Assembly (NCBI GenBank): GCA_964369385.1 | Contig: CAYJEY010000001.1 | Coordinates: 186,001-250,000 of the forward strand | Direction of reading: 5' to 3' | DNA from: CALVGQ01 sp964369385 | GTDB lineage: Bacteria > Bacillota_I > Bacilli_A > Erysipelotrichales > Erysipelotrichaceae | Length of the DNA stretch: 64,000 bases | Shown here: piece after piece, positions 1 through 9,551 of the stretch | Numbering within the stretch: position 1 is the stretch's first letter | Layout: each line of letters starts with the position of its first letter | Program-made: the position numbers and the translations under genes | Notes under the pieces: model-generated | The model's database searches: none | Told to the model about the DNA's origin: nothing | Seen by the model: the letters and a program-made list of their open reading frames with translations, nothing else

Positions 1-239
1 TGATGTAGCCAAGCCATTGAAATACCATGGATCTCTTTTTCTGCATCAATCGGGCTCCTGTTGCCTTGGAAATACTTAACTCCAGAAGAAAATTCAATCC
101 AAGAGTATTTAGATAAGTCATGAACTAGTCCTTGCCAAATTAACCCCATTTTAAAACAGAGTAGACACACGTGGAAGCGATGTGTAGTAATTGTAGAAAA
201 GTGTCCAATAAAACGGTGAATAAAAGATTTCTTTGTCAT
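1..239 (-). CDS. DUF5662 family protein (N-terminal part)
   Basis: This is the first 79 codons of a minus-strand gene whose 3' end lies outside the window. It starts at an ATG (239-237) preceded by an AGAGGA ribosome binding site. The translation begins MTKKSFIHRF and contains GLVHDLSKYS, then KYFQGNRSPIDAEKE, a pattern I associate with the DUF5662 family, whose function is unknown. The HD in HDLSKYS recalls metal-binding HD motifs, but that is only a resemblance. It is divergent from nusB, with about 115 bases between them. The family call is from memory and moderately sure. Confidence 0.7.
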   Translation of the reverse strand, partial: MTKKSFIHRFIGHFSTITTHRFHVCLLCFKMGLIWQGLVHDLSKYSWIEFSSGVKYFQGNRSPIDAEKEIHGISMAWLH

Positions 240-326
240 GTTGTTGTCCTCTAATGTATATTTTATTGATATTTTAATGAAATTACAATAAAATAAAGTC
301 TAACTATATAAACATATGCGATTTCA

Positions 327-335
327 TGGTAAAAT
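327..335 (+). promoter_or_regulatory. Extended -10 promoter before nusB
   Basis: TGGTAAAAT fits the extended -10 form TGnTAtAAT, 21 bases before the nusB start. No convincing -35 is seen at the right distance. It would drive the nusB-xseA-xseB-ispA-dxs-recN genes. Confidence 0.4.
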
Positions 336-356
336 AAATCGTATTGGAGGAGAAGT

Positions 357-755
357 ATGGACCGACATTTTATTAATTTAACAAGACACACTTTAAGAGA
401 GTTGTGCATGACATGTTTATATCAACATCGCTTATTAAAACGCGATATTGATGAAATCAGTGTTGACGTATTTGGAGGACGTGTTCAAGAATTGGATACG
501 TTTGAAAAAAACTGTTTGAACAATGTGATTGAACATGAAGAAAAGTACATTCAATATGTAAACGAAGTTTTAAATGATTGGACTTTCGAAAGATTAGGAT
601 TTATAGAACAAGCTATCTTATTATTGGCATGTGCAGAATTTGAACAAAAAGAAATTCAAGCTGCAATCATTATTGATGAGGCAGTTAATTTGTCCAAAAC
701 TTATTGTGATGATGAATCATATAAGTTAATCAATGGTGTGTTAGATCGTCTATGA
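357..755 (+). CDS. nusB: Transcription antitermination factor NusB
   Basis: NusB is an all-helical RNA-binding protein that joins NusE (S10) on boxA RNA to form rRNA antitermination complexes. The 132-residue length is normal, and the C-terminal region with ERLGFIEQAILLLACAE and AIIIDEAVNLSKTY is the conserved NusB core. The ATG at 357 follows a strong GGAGGAGAAG site. Its stop overlaps the xseA start by four bases (ATGA), which indicates translational coupling. The nusB-xseA-xseB-ispA-dxs order is the same as in Bacillus. Confidence 0.95.
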   Translation: MDRHFINLTRHTLRELCMTCLYQHRLLKRDIDEISVDVFGGRVQELDTFEKNCLNNVIEHEEKYIQYVNEVLNDWTFERLGFIEQAILLLACAEFEQKEIQAAIIIDEAVNLSKTYCDDESYKLINGVLDRL

Positions 756-2077
756 GTCAAACAGTTGTACCAGTATCAAGATTAGTTCAGTATTTAAAAC
801 GTAAATTAGATAGCGATAATCATATTCAAAGGATATTTGTGCAAGGTGAAATTTCTAATTTCACAAATCATCGAAGTGGCCATTGGTATTTTACTTTAAA
901 GGATGCCACTTCGCGTATTTCATGCGTGATGTTTCAAACTTATGCAAAAACTTGTCGTCGTATTCCAAAAGAAGGCGAACAAGTTATTGTATGTGCTAAT
1001 ACTTCATTATTTGAATCAAGTGGACAGCTACAGCTATATGTTGTTTCAATTCAAGTAGATGGATTAGGTGATTTACATCAACGTTATGAAATTTTAAAAA
1101 ATCAATTGGCAAATGAAGGTTTATTTGCTAAAGAACATAAAAAAAACATCCCAAATTATCCAAATCGAATTTGTTTGATTTGTGGAGCAAATACAGCTGC
1201 TAGAGAAGATGTTATGAGTACAATTGGTCGTCGTTGGCCACTTTGTGAAGTCATTGAATATCATACACTAGTCCAAGGAGATCAGGCTGCAGGACAAATT
1301 ATAACGGCTTTAAAGAAGTGTGATGATATTAACGCTGATGTCATTTTGCTTGTGCGAGGTGGGGGATCTATTGAAGATTTATGGGCCTTTAATGATGAAA
1401 AATTAGCACGAGCAATTTATCAATGTAATACACCAATTGTTGTAGGTGTTGGTCATGAAGTAGATGTAACAATTGCTGATTATGTAGCTGACTTAAGAGC
1501 TCCTACACCCACAGGAGCAGCAGAGCTTGTAACTCCCTCTATTGAGGACGAGATAGAAAATATTGAACAATTTAAACAGCGTATGATTGCAATGTTGTAT
1601 CAAAGGTTGATCGTTCAACGTAAGCAGCTTCAGTATCTTCAACAACATCACGTATTTACAAGTCCTCAAACACTTTTTCAAATGCAGTGGATGAAGCTTG
1701 ATTATTTTAGTTCTAAATTAGAGAATAAAGCTCATCAAATGATAACGAAACGGCATGAGTTTGAACAATTAAAAGAGCGGATGATTAATCAAATCCGAAG
1801 TCGAAATGCAGTAATGTCTCATTCTTTGAGTATTAAGAAGCAGTTATTAAAACAACAAATGAGTGCGCAGTTAGTTCAAAAAAGAGAAAATTTTATGAAA
1901 CAAGTGTTAATGTTGGATGCATATTCACCATTAAAAAGCTTAGTTAGAGGATATAGCCTTGTATATCAATCAGATGAATTGGTTATTGAGGCGGCTCAAG
2001 TAGATTTAAATAAAGAAATTAAAGTGGTGTTTCAAGATGGCAATTTAATTGCTCAACCAGTAAAAAAGGAGAAGTGA
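752..2077 (+). CDS. xseA: Exodeoxyribonuclease VII large subunit
   Basis: XseA is the catalytic subunit of exonuclease VII, which degrades single-stranded DNA to oligonucleotides in the cytoplasm together with XseB. The protein has an N-terminal OB-fold (about residues 1-100) and the exonuclease core, with GANTAAREDV near 145, RGGGSIEDLW at 202-211, GVGHEVD at 232 and LRAPTPTGAAE near 248. A long coiled-coil-like helical stretch (about 270-390) fits the XseB-binding region. At 441 residues it has the usual size. It overlaps nusB by four bases, and xseB follows directly. Confidence 0.95.
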   Translation: MSQTVVPVSRLVQYLKRKLDSDNHIQRIFVQGEISNFTNHRSGHWYFTLKDATSRISCVMFQTYAKTCRRIPKEGEQVIVCANTSLFESSGQLQLYVVSIQVDGLGDLHQRYEILKNQLANEGLFAKEHKKNIPNYPNRICLICGANTAAREDVMSTIGRRWPLCEVIEYHTLVQGDQAAGQIITALKKCDDINADVILLVRGGGSIEDLWAFNDEKLARAIYQCNTPIVVGVGHEVDVTIADYVADLRAPTPTGAAELVTPSIEDEIENIEQFKQRMIAMLYQRLIVQRKQLQYLQQHHVFTSPQTLFQMQWMKLDYFSSKLENKAHQMITKRHEFEQLKERMINQIRSRNAVMSHSLSIKKQLLKQQMSAQLVQKRENFMKQVLMLDAYSPLKSLVRGYSLVYQSDELVIEAAQVDLNKEIKVVFQDGNLIAQPVKKEK

Positions 2078-2079
2078 AC

Positions 2080-2283
2080 ATGACGAAAGAATTAACATTT
2101 GAGCAACAAATGGAACGTTTAAATGAGCTCGTTGGTGTTTTAGAAAAAAATACTGTTCCACTTGATGAAGCAATTTTAAGTTTTGAAGAAGGATTGAAAC
2201 TGGTAGAAGAGCTAGAAAATAAGTTAAAACAATATGAATCTAAAGTAAGTGAGTTAATGGAGAAGCGACATGAATCAAATTAG
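2080..2283 (+). CDS. xseB: Exodeoxyribonuclease VII small subunit
   Basis: XseB is the short helical subunit that binds the XseA arm in many copies. The 67-residue product has the family pattern TFEQQMERLNELV, then LDEAILSFEEGLKL. I chose the ATG at 2080 because AAGGAGAAG at 2066-2074 lies at good spacing; the GTG at 2074 would leave almost no room. The gene begins right after the xseA stop and overlaps ispA by 14 bases. Confidence 0.93.
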   Translation: MTKELTFEQQMERLNELVGVLEKNTVPLDEAILSFEEGLKLVEELENKLKQYESKVSELMEKRHESN

Positions 2284-3121
2284 TTTGTTTAATCATGAAC
2301 TTGAGAGTTGTTTAGATTATGTGAGTGATTCATTAGTGAAAGAGGCAATGAGTTACTCTTTGCAAGCAGGTGGGAAACGAATTCGACCTATGATGCTATT
2401 CGCTTGTGCTAAAACATTTGGAGCGCAGGAGAGCAGTGCACTTGCACCAGCAATGAGTTTGGAAATGATACATACTTATTCGCTTATTCATGATGATTTA
2501 CCGGCAATGGATGATGATGATTTGCGTCGGGGAAGAAACACATGTCACATTGAGTATGATGAAGCTACAGCCATTCTTGCTGGAGATGGGTTACTTACAG
2601 AAGCATTCTATTTAGTCGTGAAATCTAAGCAATTACTTCCTTTGCAAAAGGTAAAATGCATTGAAGTGCTAACATCTTGTGCTGGGGCTAATGGTATGAT
2701 TTTTGGACAAACCTTAGATATGCAAGCGGAGCAAATCGAACAAGTTAGCTTAAATGAATTGATAAGAATTCACGAAAATAAAACAGGGAAGCTATTCTCT
2801 GCGGCATTACAATTAGGGGCAATTGTAGCAAATCAATTCGATTGTTTAGAACAATTGAATAAGATGGGGATATTAATAGGGCGAGCATTCCAAATTCAAG
2901 ATGATATATTGGATGTAACACGTTCAGCACAGGAATTAGGAAAAACAAACAGTGATGTTGAGAACAACAAATCAACATATGTAAGTATTCTAGGTCTTGA
3001 GGAGGCGAAGCGTGTGATGGAAGAAACGTATGATGAAGTAATGATAATGCTGGAGGCAATACCACAAGATTCAAGCTTAATCCAAGAAATTATTGAGTCT
3101 TGTCGAGTACGTCAAATGTAA
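2270..3121 (+). CDS. ispA: Farnesyl (geranyl) diphosphate synthase, short-chain polyprenyl synthase
   Basis: This enzyme condenses isopentenyl diphosphate with allylic diphosphates to make the C15 precursor for undecaprenyl phosphate and other lipids. Both aspartate-rich metal sites are present: DDLPAMDDDD at 75-84 (first) and QDDILD at 210-215 (second). GGKRIRP lies at 34-40. The 283-residue length is typical. The start overlaps xseB and has GGAG eight bases upstream. The next gene, dxs, supplies the MEP pathway upstream of this step. Confidence 0.94.
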   Translation: MNQISLFNHELESCLDYVSDSLVKEAMSYSLQAGGKRIRPMMLFACAKTFGAQESSALAPAMSLEMIHTYSLIHDDLPAMDDDDLRRGRNTCHIEYDEATAILAGDGLLTEAFYLVVKSKQLLPLQKVKCIEVLTSCAGANGMIFGQTLDMQAEQIEQVSLNELIRIHENKTGKLFSAALQLGAIVANQFDCLEQLNKMGILIGRAFQIQDDILDVTRSAQELGKTNSDVENNKSTYVSILGLEEAKRVMEETYDEVMIMLEAIPQDSSLIQEIIESCRVRQM

Positions 3122-3133
3122 AGGAGTATTTCC

Positions 3134-4990
3134 ATGGATGTAACAAAGATATCAAATCCACAAGTATTAAAAAAAATGTCAATGAATGAGTGTACGCAAC
3201 TTGCAAAAGATATTCGTACATTTTTAATTCATAGTATAAGTAAAACAGGTGGACATTTATCAAGTAATTTGGGCGTTGTTGAGCTAACGATAGCTTTACA
3301 CCGTGTATTTGATTCGCCGAAGGATAAGATTTTTTTTGATGTTGGTCATCAGTGCTATACACATAAAATTTTGACTGGAAGAGCCAGTCAATTCACAACA
3401 CTACGTTCTTTTCAAGGGATGTCAGGGTTTCAAAAACGTTCTGAGAGTGTGCATGATGTCTGGGAAGCTGGGCACTCATCTACTTCGTTGTCTGCAGCAT
3501 TGGGGATGACTGTAGCACGGGATTTAAATCATGAAGATTATTGTGTTGTGCCTGTAATTGGCGATGGTGCGCTTTCTTCTGGAATGTCGCTTGAAGCTTT
3601 AAATCAGATTGGGTCATTATCTAAGCGGATGATAATTATTTTCAATGATAATGATATGAGTATTACACAAAATGTTGGGGCACTAACTTCAGCTTTTTCT
3701 AAGTTGCGTAGTTCAACACCATACACTGGTTTAAAAGGTGATATCAAAGAGGCTTTGAATAAAAGCGATATCGGAAAATCAGTGTTAGGAGGATTAACAT
3801 CAATCAAAGATAATTTAAAAAAAGGGATTATTGATGCTGGGATTTTCGATGAATTTAATATTGATTATCTCGGCCCAGTAGATGGGCACAATATAAAGAA
3901 ATTATCACGAGTTCTTGAAACTGCGAAACATTCGAAAGGTCCAGTAGTTGTTCATGTACTGACTAAAAAGGGGCATGGTTATGCTCCATGTGAGAATGAT
4001 TCACAAGGGAAGTGGCATGGGGTAGGACCGTTCAATATAAAAAATGGTGAACTATTAGCTTCGCTTCCGAAAGGACAATTATCTTGGTCGGCCATTATAA
4101 GTGAAACACTACTTGATATAGCTAAGCAAGATGAAAGAGTTTGTGCTATTACACCTGCAATGATTAATGGAAGTAAATTAGAGAAATTCTTCGCTACATT
4201 TCCAGAACGTTCATTTGATTGTGGGATAGCAGAGGAACATGCGACAACCTTTGCAGCAGGTTTGGCAATCAGTGGTAAAAGACCATTTATCTCAATGTAT
4301 TCTTCTTTTCTACAAAGAGCATATGATCAAATTAATCATGATATATGTCGTATGGATCTACCAGTCATTATTGGTGTGGACCGTGCAGGTTTAGTAGGAG
4401 AAGATGGAGATACCCATCATGGAGTCTTTGATATAGGATTACTACGATGTTTACCAAATATGATATTATGTCAACCAAAGGATGCTTATGAAGCGCAAAG
4501 CTTAATTTATTTAGCGATGAAGCAATCACATCCATTCGCAATTAGATATCCTAGAGGTAATGTAGTTTATGAAAAGATGCAAGAGTTTGAAGAGATTAAA
4601 GTGGGATCATGGTCAATGTTTAATTTCCATCAAGATAACCGAGTTGTAGTACTAGCATATGGTCCTGATGTTGATCGTATATTAAGTAAAGTGGTGCTAA
4701 ATGAATTGCCTATCACAGTCGTTAATGCGCGTTTCTTTAAACCGTTAGATGAGGAAATGTTAAATGATTTAGTAAATATGAAGTGCCCCCTCGTAGTTTA
4801 TGAAAGTGATATGATTGCAGGTGGGTTATCGAGTGCGATGTTAGAGTGGTCTGCAAAGAATCAATTGAAACTAAATTTGAAAGTGATTGGTATTCATGAT
4901 GAGTATATTGAACATGGATCACTCAATCAACTTCGACAAGTTGCGAAAATAGATTTAAATAGTCTTTTTGAGGAATTGCTTCGTTATTAA
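3134..4990 (+). CDS. dxs: 1-deoxy-D-xylulose-5-phosphate synthase
   Basis: Dxs performs the first MEP-pathway step, joining pyruvate and glyceraldehyde 3-phosphate with thiamine diphosphate. The ThDP motif GDGALSSG (143-150) is followed by the N-D ligand region near 171-174. The catalytic transketolase glutamate sits in CGIAEEHA (about 361-368), and the C-terminal transketolase domain ends near 618. ispG and ispH are also in this window, so the organism uses the MEP route. In Bacillus a TlyA-type gene and argR lie between dxs and recN. Here recN follows after 19 bases, so both are absent from this position. Confidence 0.96.
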   Translation: MDVTKISNPQVLKKMSMNECTQLAKDIRTFLIHSISKTGGHLSSNLGVVELTIALHRVFDSPKDKIFFDVGHQCYTHKILTGRASQFTTLRSFQGMSGFQKRSESVHDVWEAGHSSTSLSAALGMTVARDLNHEDYCVVPVIGDGALSSGMSLEALNQIGSLSKRMIIIFNDNDMSITQNVGALTSAFSKLRSSTPYTGLKGDIKEALNKSDIGKSVLGGLTSIKDNLKKGIIDAGIFDEFNIDYLGPVDGHNIKKLSRVLETAKHSKGPVVVHVLTKKGHGYAPCENDSQGKWHGVGPFNIKNGELLASLPKGQLSWSAIISETLLDIAKQDERVCAITPAMINGSKLEKFFATFPERSFDCGIAEEHATTFAAGLAISGKRPFISMYSSFLQRAYDQINHDICRMDLPVIIGVDRAGLVGEDGDTHHGVFDIGLLRCLPNMILCQPKDAYEAQSLIYLAMKQSHPFAIRYPRGNVVYEKMQEFEEIKVGSWSMFNFHQDNRVVVLAYGPDVDRILSKVVLNELPITVVNARFFKPLDEEMLNDLVNMKCPLVVYESDMIAGGLSSAMLEWSAKNQLKLNLKVIGIHDEYIEHGSLNQLRQVAKIDLNSLFEELLRY

Positions 4991-5009
4991 GAGTAAGTGA
5001 GGTGAAGTC

Positions 5010-6668
5010 ATGTTAAAGCGATTATTAGTTAAAAATTTTGTGTTAATTGAACATTGTGAATTATATTTTACAAATGGATTTAGTGCATTTACTGGTGAAA
5101 CTGGAGCAGGAAAGTCGTTGCTGATAGATGCGATATGCTTGTTAAGTGGTGAGCGTGCAAGCCAAAGCTTTGTAAAGCAGGGAGCTCAATCAGCCGTTGT
5201 AGAAGGTGAATTTGATTTTTCTAAAAATAGAAAAGCAAAAGAAATTTTAAGTGAACTAAACTTGAATGAGGAGCATGTTGTTGTCCGTCGCGAAATCAAA
5301 AGTGATGGAAAAAGTAGTATTACTATTCAAAATCAGATAGTTACTCTTTCAGTATTGAAACAATTGATTGCTTATGAAATAGATATTCATTCGCAACATG
5401 ATACACAATATCTACTAAACAAACAACATCATATCACTCTCGTAGATGAAATGATTTCCTCAGCATTGATAGCTCAAGTAAAGGACGCTTACCAAAAATA
5501 TTACATGCTTTCAAAAGAACTTAAGCAAGCTTTGGCAACGACATACAATGAAAATGAAATAAGTTTTATTGAAGCCGAAATCAATGAAATTGAACAGGCA
5601 AATCTTTCGCAAGAGGAAGAAAATGAATTGCAAGAAGCTCAAAAGAAAATTGATGTATTGGAAAAATCATATAAAAAACTACAACAAGCTGTTGGTCTTT
5701 ATGAGCAAGATGGTGGAATTAGCGAGATGTTGTTTGAGATGAATCACTTAGTTAGTTCGATTGATAACGAAGAAGTTGAGATGATTGCAAATAAAATCAA
5801 AGATCACTGTGCTGAACTTGATGATGCCCTTCAACATCTTCATACTTATATGAATGACATTGATATTAGTGATGCGGAAATTGATCATGTTCAACAAAGA
5901 TTGTTTGAGATTCAACGACTTAAACGGAAATTTGGAGTAAGCATTTCACTTATACTTGAAAAGCAAGCTCAACTGCAACAACAGGTTGCAATGATTCAAA
6001 ATAGAGAAGCGTATATTAGTGACATGCAAGAAAAGATTGTTAACGCAAGAAGTGCTTTTCTAAAGGTAGCGCATGTATTATCAAAAGAGCGTAAGGAGGC
6101 TGCACTTCAACTTCAAAATAACATTGAGAAACACTGCAGAGAACTTATGCTACCCTATGTTCAATTCGTGATTGACTTTCAAGAAATTGAGGGCAATGAG
6201 CACGGAATTGATGATGTGGAATTCTTCATTAGTATGAATCCAGGAGAAATGGTACGTCCTCTAGCGCGTGTAGCTAGTGGTGGAGAGCTATCAAGGTTAA
6301 TGCTGGGATTAAAATGTGTGTTCTCTGTACTTCAAGGAATTCAAACTGTTATTTTTGATGAAATTGATAGTGGTGTTTCAGGATCGGTTGCTAGCGCGAT
6401 TGGTGTCAAAATGGCAACACTAGCCCAAGATTTACAAGTGTTTAGTGTTACACATCTTGCTCAGGTTGCAGCTTGTGCAAAACATCATTATCTTGTTTTG
6501 AAACAAATTGATAATGATCGTACACTCACAAAGGTAACTGAGTTAGATGAAAAATCTCGTGTTGAAGAATTAGCGATGATATCTTCAGGAGTACTTAGCG
6601 ATGCTAGTATTTTTGCTGCAAATGAGTTATATTTAAATAGTAAAGAAAAAGTTTTGTCTTGTGATTAG
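5010..6668 (+). CDS. recN: DNA repair protein RecN
   Basis: RecN is an SMC-like ATPase that gathers and bridges DNA ends during double-strand break repair and natural transformation. Walker A (GETGAGKS) lies at 29-36, followed by long helical coiled-coil arms (about 150-370). The SGGELSRLMLGLK signature lies near 425, and Walker B with the D-loop (TVIFDEIDSGVSG) near 449. The 552-residue length is normal. GAGGTGA precedes the ATG at 5010. It is the last gene of the nusB operon, and a weak hairpin follows. Confidence 0.95.
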   Translation: MLKRLLVKNFVLIEHCELYFTNGFSAFTGETGAGKSLLIDAICLLSGERASQSFVKQGAQSAVVEGEFDFSKNRKAKEILSELNLNEEHVVVRREIKSDGKSSITIQNQIVTLSVLKQLIAYEIDIHSQHDTQYLLNKQHHITLVDEMISSALIAQVKDAYQKYYMLSKELKQALATTYNENEISFIEAEINEIEQANLSQEEENELQEAQKKIDVLEKSYKKLQQAVGLYEQDGGISEMLFEMNHLVSSIDNEEVEMIANKIKDHCAELDDALQHLHTYMNDIDISDAEIDHVQQRLFEIQRLKRKFGVSISLILEKQAQLQQQVAMIQNREAYISDMQEKIVNARSAFLKVAHVLSKERKEAALQLQNNIEKHCRELMLPYVQFVIDFQEIEGNEHGIDDVEFFISMNPGEMVRPLARVASGGELSRLMLGLKCVFSVLQGIQTVIFDEIDSGVSGSVASAIGVKMATLAQDLQVFSVTHLAQVAACAKHHYLVLKQIDNDRTLTKVTELDEKSRVEELAMISSGVLSDASIFAANELYLNSKEKVLSCD

Positions 6669-6669
6669 A

Positions 6670-6696
6670 TTTATCCTAATGTTAGATAAAACTTTT
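6670..6696 (+). terminator. Possible terminator after recN
   Basis: TTTATC pairs with GATAAA, with short extra pairing inside the loop, and AACTTTTT follows. The stem is AT-rich and weak. Confidence 0.4.
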
Positions 6697-6730
6697 TAAT
6701 TTAGAAGGGATAAGGCAAGAAGCTATTGCT

Positions 6731-7879
6731 ATGATGGAGTTTATGATAAAATTTGAGAATGTAGTAAAACACTATCGTACAACAAATGTAATTAATGGAA
6801 TTGACTTTGAAGTAAAAAAAGGAGAACTTGTAGTACTTATAGGTCCTTCAGGTTGTGGTAAGACGACCACATTAAAAATGATTAATAAACTAATCCGACC
6901 AAGTAGTGGGAAAATTTTAATTGAAGGTAAAAACATTGCTGAAGAGGATACAATTGAGCTTCGTAGGAAAATTGGATATGTTATTCAACAAACGGGGTTA
7001 TTTCCACATTTAACTGTAAAAGAAAATATTGAGATTATTCCTCGTCTTCAAAAATTACCAGAAGCAGAAATTAACAATAAATCACGACGATTGTTGCGAA
7101 TGGTAGGGCTTGATCCAAATGTTTATTTAGATCGCTTTCCTATACAGCTTTCAGGTGGGCAAAATCAAAGAGTCGGTGTAGCAAGAGCATTTGCAACAGA
7201 TCCAGAAATTATCTTAATGGATGAACCATTTTCTGCAGTTGATCCAATTACACGCCATCAGTTACAAGATGAACTTGTAAAATTACAATCCAAACTGAAA
7301 AAGACGATTGTTTTCGTAACTCACGATATGGATGAAGCTCTAAAAATTGCAGACCGTATTTGTATTTTAAATAATGGGGAAATAATTCAATATGATACGC
7401 CAGAAATTGTTTTAAAAAATCCCATAAATGATTTTGTCTCAACGTTTGTAGGAAAAAATAGAATATGGAGTAATCCTGAGTTTATTCGTGCTAAGGATAT
7501 TATGCTCACAAATCCTGTGGTAACTTATCCAGAAGTTCCGATTCTAAAAGTAATTGAAAATATGAGAGTTCGAAAAATTGATTCAATTTTAGTAATCGAT
7601 GAGGATGGAAAGTTTGTAGGTTCTGTAAGAGCAGAGCGAATTAATAACCATGTGCACAAATCACAACCAGTGTCAGAGTTAATGAGGTTACCTGTAGCGA
7701 CTGCACATCCATATGATTCGATTGTTGATTTACTTAAAAAAACAAAGCAGTACAAAGTATCGAGTATTCCAGTAATTGATGAATTTGGTATTTTGCAAGG
7801 TTTAATTACAATGAGTACACTTGTAACTACACTATCGCAACAGTTTATAGAGTTTGAGGAGGATGAGTCTTATGTATGA
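6731..7879 (+). CDS. Osmoprotectant (betaine/carnitine/choline-type) ABC transporter ATP-binding protein
   Basis: This is the ATPase of an OpuC/OpuB-type importer for quaternary-amine osmoprotectants. Walker A (GPSGCGKT) lies at 38-45, the Q-loop in VIQQTGLFPH, the signature LSGGQ near 139, Walker B ILMDEP near 161 and the H-switch in VTHDMDEA. Two CBS domains follow (about 255-370). In this family the CBS pair senses ionic strength or cyclic-di-AMP. The start is uncertain: ATG at 6731, 6734 or 6743 are all in frame and no Shine-Dalgarno is ideal. It overlaps the permease gene by eight bases. The substrate cannot be fixed from sequence. Confidence 0.9.
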   Translation: MMEFMIKFENVVKHYRTTNVINGIDFEVKKGELVVLIGPSGCGKTTTLKMINKLIRPSSGKILIEGKNIAEEDTIELRRKIGYVIQQTGLFPHLTVKENIEIIPRLQKLPEAEINNKSRRLLRMVGLDPNVYLDRFPIQLSGGQNQRVGVARAFATDPEIILMDEPFSAVDPITRHQLQDELVKLQSKLKKTIVFVTHDMDEALKIADRICILNNGEIIQYDTPEIVLKNPINDFVSTFVGKNRIWSNPEFIRAKDIMLTNPVVTYPEVPILKVIENMRVRKIDSILVIDEDGKFVGSVRAERINNHVHKSQPVSELMRLPVATAHPYDSIVDLLKKTKQYKVSSIPVIDEFGILQGLITMSTLVTTLSQQFIEFEEDESYV

Positions 7880-9452
7880 GTTCTTTAGTTATTTTTCTTC
7901 GAATCTACAATATATAATGACGTTATTTTATAATCATATTCAATATACGCTTGTTGCAATTCTGTTTGCAATTTTAATTGGTGTACCACTTGGTATTTCA
8001 ATTTACAACTCAAAGGCACTGAATAAACCTGTGTTAAATATGGCGAATTTAATACAGGCTATCCCAAGTCTAGCTCTACTTGGATTTATTGTACCCTATT
8101 TTGGGATAGGAGCATCGACTGCTATATTTATGGTTGTGATTTATTCTTTGTTGCCAGTCTTGAAAAATACATATACAGGACTAGCGAACATTAACAAAGA
8201 TACTCTTGAGGCTGCTTATGGAATCGGGATGACGCGACTTCAAGTATTGACGCGAATTCAAATACCACTAGCTCTTCCTTTCATTATGGCAGGAGTTCGT
8301 ATTGCTTCTGTTACCGCAGTAGGGTTAATGACGATAGCAGCCTATATAGGTGCTGATGTACTTGGTACTTTAGTTATTTCTGGAATTCAAGTTGATAATG
8401 TAAATATGATTTTATCAGGTGCCATTCCAGCTTGTATCTTAGCACTGACGATGGACTTTGTGATGAATAAATTGGAAAAAGCGGTAACTCCGATTAGTTT
8501 ACAAGTTTCAGCTAATTTACTTTCTTCAGAAAAGGTTCAAGAAATGAAGCAATACCGCCGTGTTACATTGACTATTTCTTTTTTCGCTATTATTTGTATG
8601 TTTGGTTACTTCGGTGCTAATTATTTTCAAAGTGAACCGGACATAATTGTAGGTTCAAAAGAAGCTGCAGAAGGACGAATAGTTGGTCATATCATTGAAC
8701 AAACAATTGAAGCAAAAACAGATTATGAAGTAGAAACGAAAATGGGCCTTGGAGGTACAAGTATTGCATATAGCGCAATTAAGAATGGTGAAATTGATAT
8801 TTATCCAGATTATACAGGAACACTTTTTTCTGCTATTTTTGATCAAACATTCACTGATGATATGAAAGCAGAGGATGTTTATTTTACCGTATCAAACTTA
8901 TTGTATACACAAGACCGACTCTATGCACTTGATCATTATGACGTTAATAATACATATGCAATTGCAGTAAGCAAAGAGCTAGCTGAGAGATATGATTTGG
9001 TAAAGGTATCTGATTTAGTATCTATTAGTAGTGAACTTACTATCGGTGGATCACCAGAGTTCAATGCAAGAGAAGATGGCTTACTAGGATTAAAGGAAGC
9101 ATATGGATTAGAATTTAAGGATTCTTTACAATTTTCAGGCACATTACTTTATACGGCGATTGATGCTGATGAAGTAGATGTGATTTCTGCATTTAGTACA
9201 GATAGTCTTATTGAAAAATATGAATTAGTAACTTTAGAAGATGATTTAGCATTTTTCCCACCATATCATATTCTTCCAGTTGCTAATCAAAAATTTTATG
9301 TAGACTATCCTGATGCAGTGGCAGCACTAAATGAGATTGCACCTCAACTCGATGATGAAATGATGCGATATCTCAATGGACTTGTTGTTGAAGAGGGATA
9401 TACAGCAGAAGAAGCTGCAACTTACTTTCTTGAAGAGATAGGAATTAAATAG
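7872..9452 (+). CDS. Osmoprotectant ABC transporter permease fused to substrate-binding protein
   Basis: One polypeptide holds both the membrane permease and the extracellular binding domain. Residues about 1-210 contain roughly six membrane segments with the permease coupling loop (LEAAYGIGMTRLQVL). Another membrane segment near 232-250 leads to an OpuAC-type binding domain (about 255-527, beginning IIVGSKEAAEGRIVGHIIEQ). Such fusions are known in lactic acid bacteria, Listeria (BilEB) and others. ATG 7872 is preferred to the upstream TTG 7854 or ATG 7863 because GAGGAGG at 7856-7862 sits nine bases before it. With the ATPase gene it forms a complete two-gene importer. Confidence 0.92.
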   Translation: MYEFFSYFSSNLQYIMTLFYNHIQYTLVAILFAILIGVPLGISIYNSKALNKPVLNMANLIQAIPSLALLGFIVPYFGIGASTAIFMVVIYSLLPVLKNTYTGLANINKDTLEAAYGIGMTRLQVLTRIQIPLALPFIMAGVRIASVTAVGLMTIAAYIGADVLGTLVISGIQVDNVNMILSGAIPACILALTMDFVMNKLEKAVTPISLQVSANLLSSEKVQEMKQYRRVTLTISFFAIICMFGYFGANYFQSEPDIIVGSKEAAEGRIVGHIIEQTIEAKTDYEVETKMGLGGTSIAYSAIKNGEIDIYPDYTGTLFSAIFDQTFTDDMKAEDVYFTVSNLLYTQDRLYALDHYDVNNTYAIAVSKELAERYDLVKVSDLVSISSELTIGGSPEFNAREDGLLGLKEAYGLEFKDSLQFSGTLLYTAIDADEVDVISAFSTDSLIEKYELVTLEDDLAFFPPYHILPVANQKFYVDYPDAVAALNEIAPQLDDEMMRYLNGLVVEEGYTAEEAATYFLEEIGIK

Positions 9453-9460
9453 AAAAGTAC

Positions 9461-9489
9461 TTGCAAAATAAGGGGAATTTGTGTATTAT
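9461..9489 (+). promoter_or_regulatory. Promoter of the rimP-nusA-infB operon
   Basis: TTGCAA (9461-9466), a 17-base spacer and TATTAT (9484-9489) form a good vegetative promoter about 60 bases before rimP. Confidence 0.8.
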
Positions 9490-9506
9490 ATCAGTGTATG
9501 AAAAGC

Positions 9507-9528
9507 AAGAGTGGTGAAAACCACTCTT
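9507..9528 (+). promoter_or_regulatory. 5' leader hairpin upstream of rimP
   Basis: AAGAGTGGT pairs perfectly with ACCACTCTT around a GAAA tetraloop. It starts about 11 bases downstream of the expected transcription start. The following bases are CCGTTTTATTT, so it could be a leaky terminator or a 5' stabilising hairpin. Confidence 0.7.
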
Positions 9529-9551
9529 TCCGTTTTATTTAGGAGAAAATG

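Noticed and set aside
2745..3362. Two minus-strand frames over ispA and dxs
   Set aside because: Both lie antisense to well-supported enzymes and show no recognisable domain.
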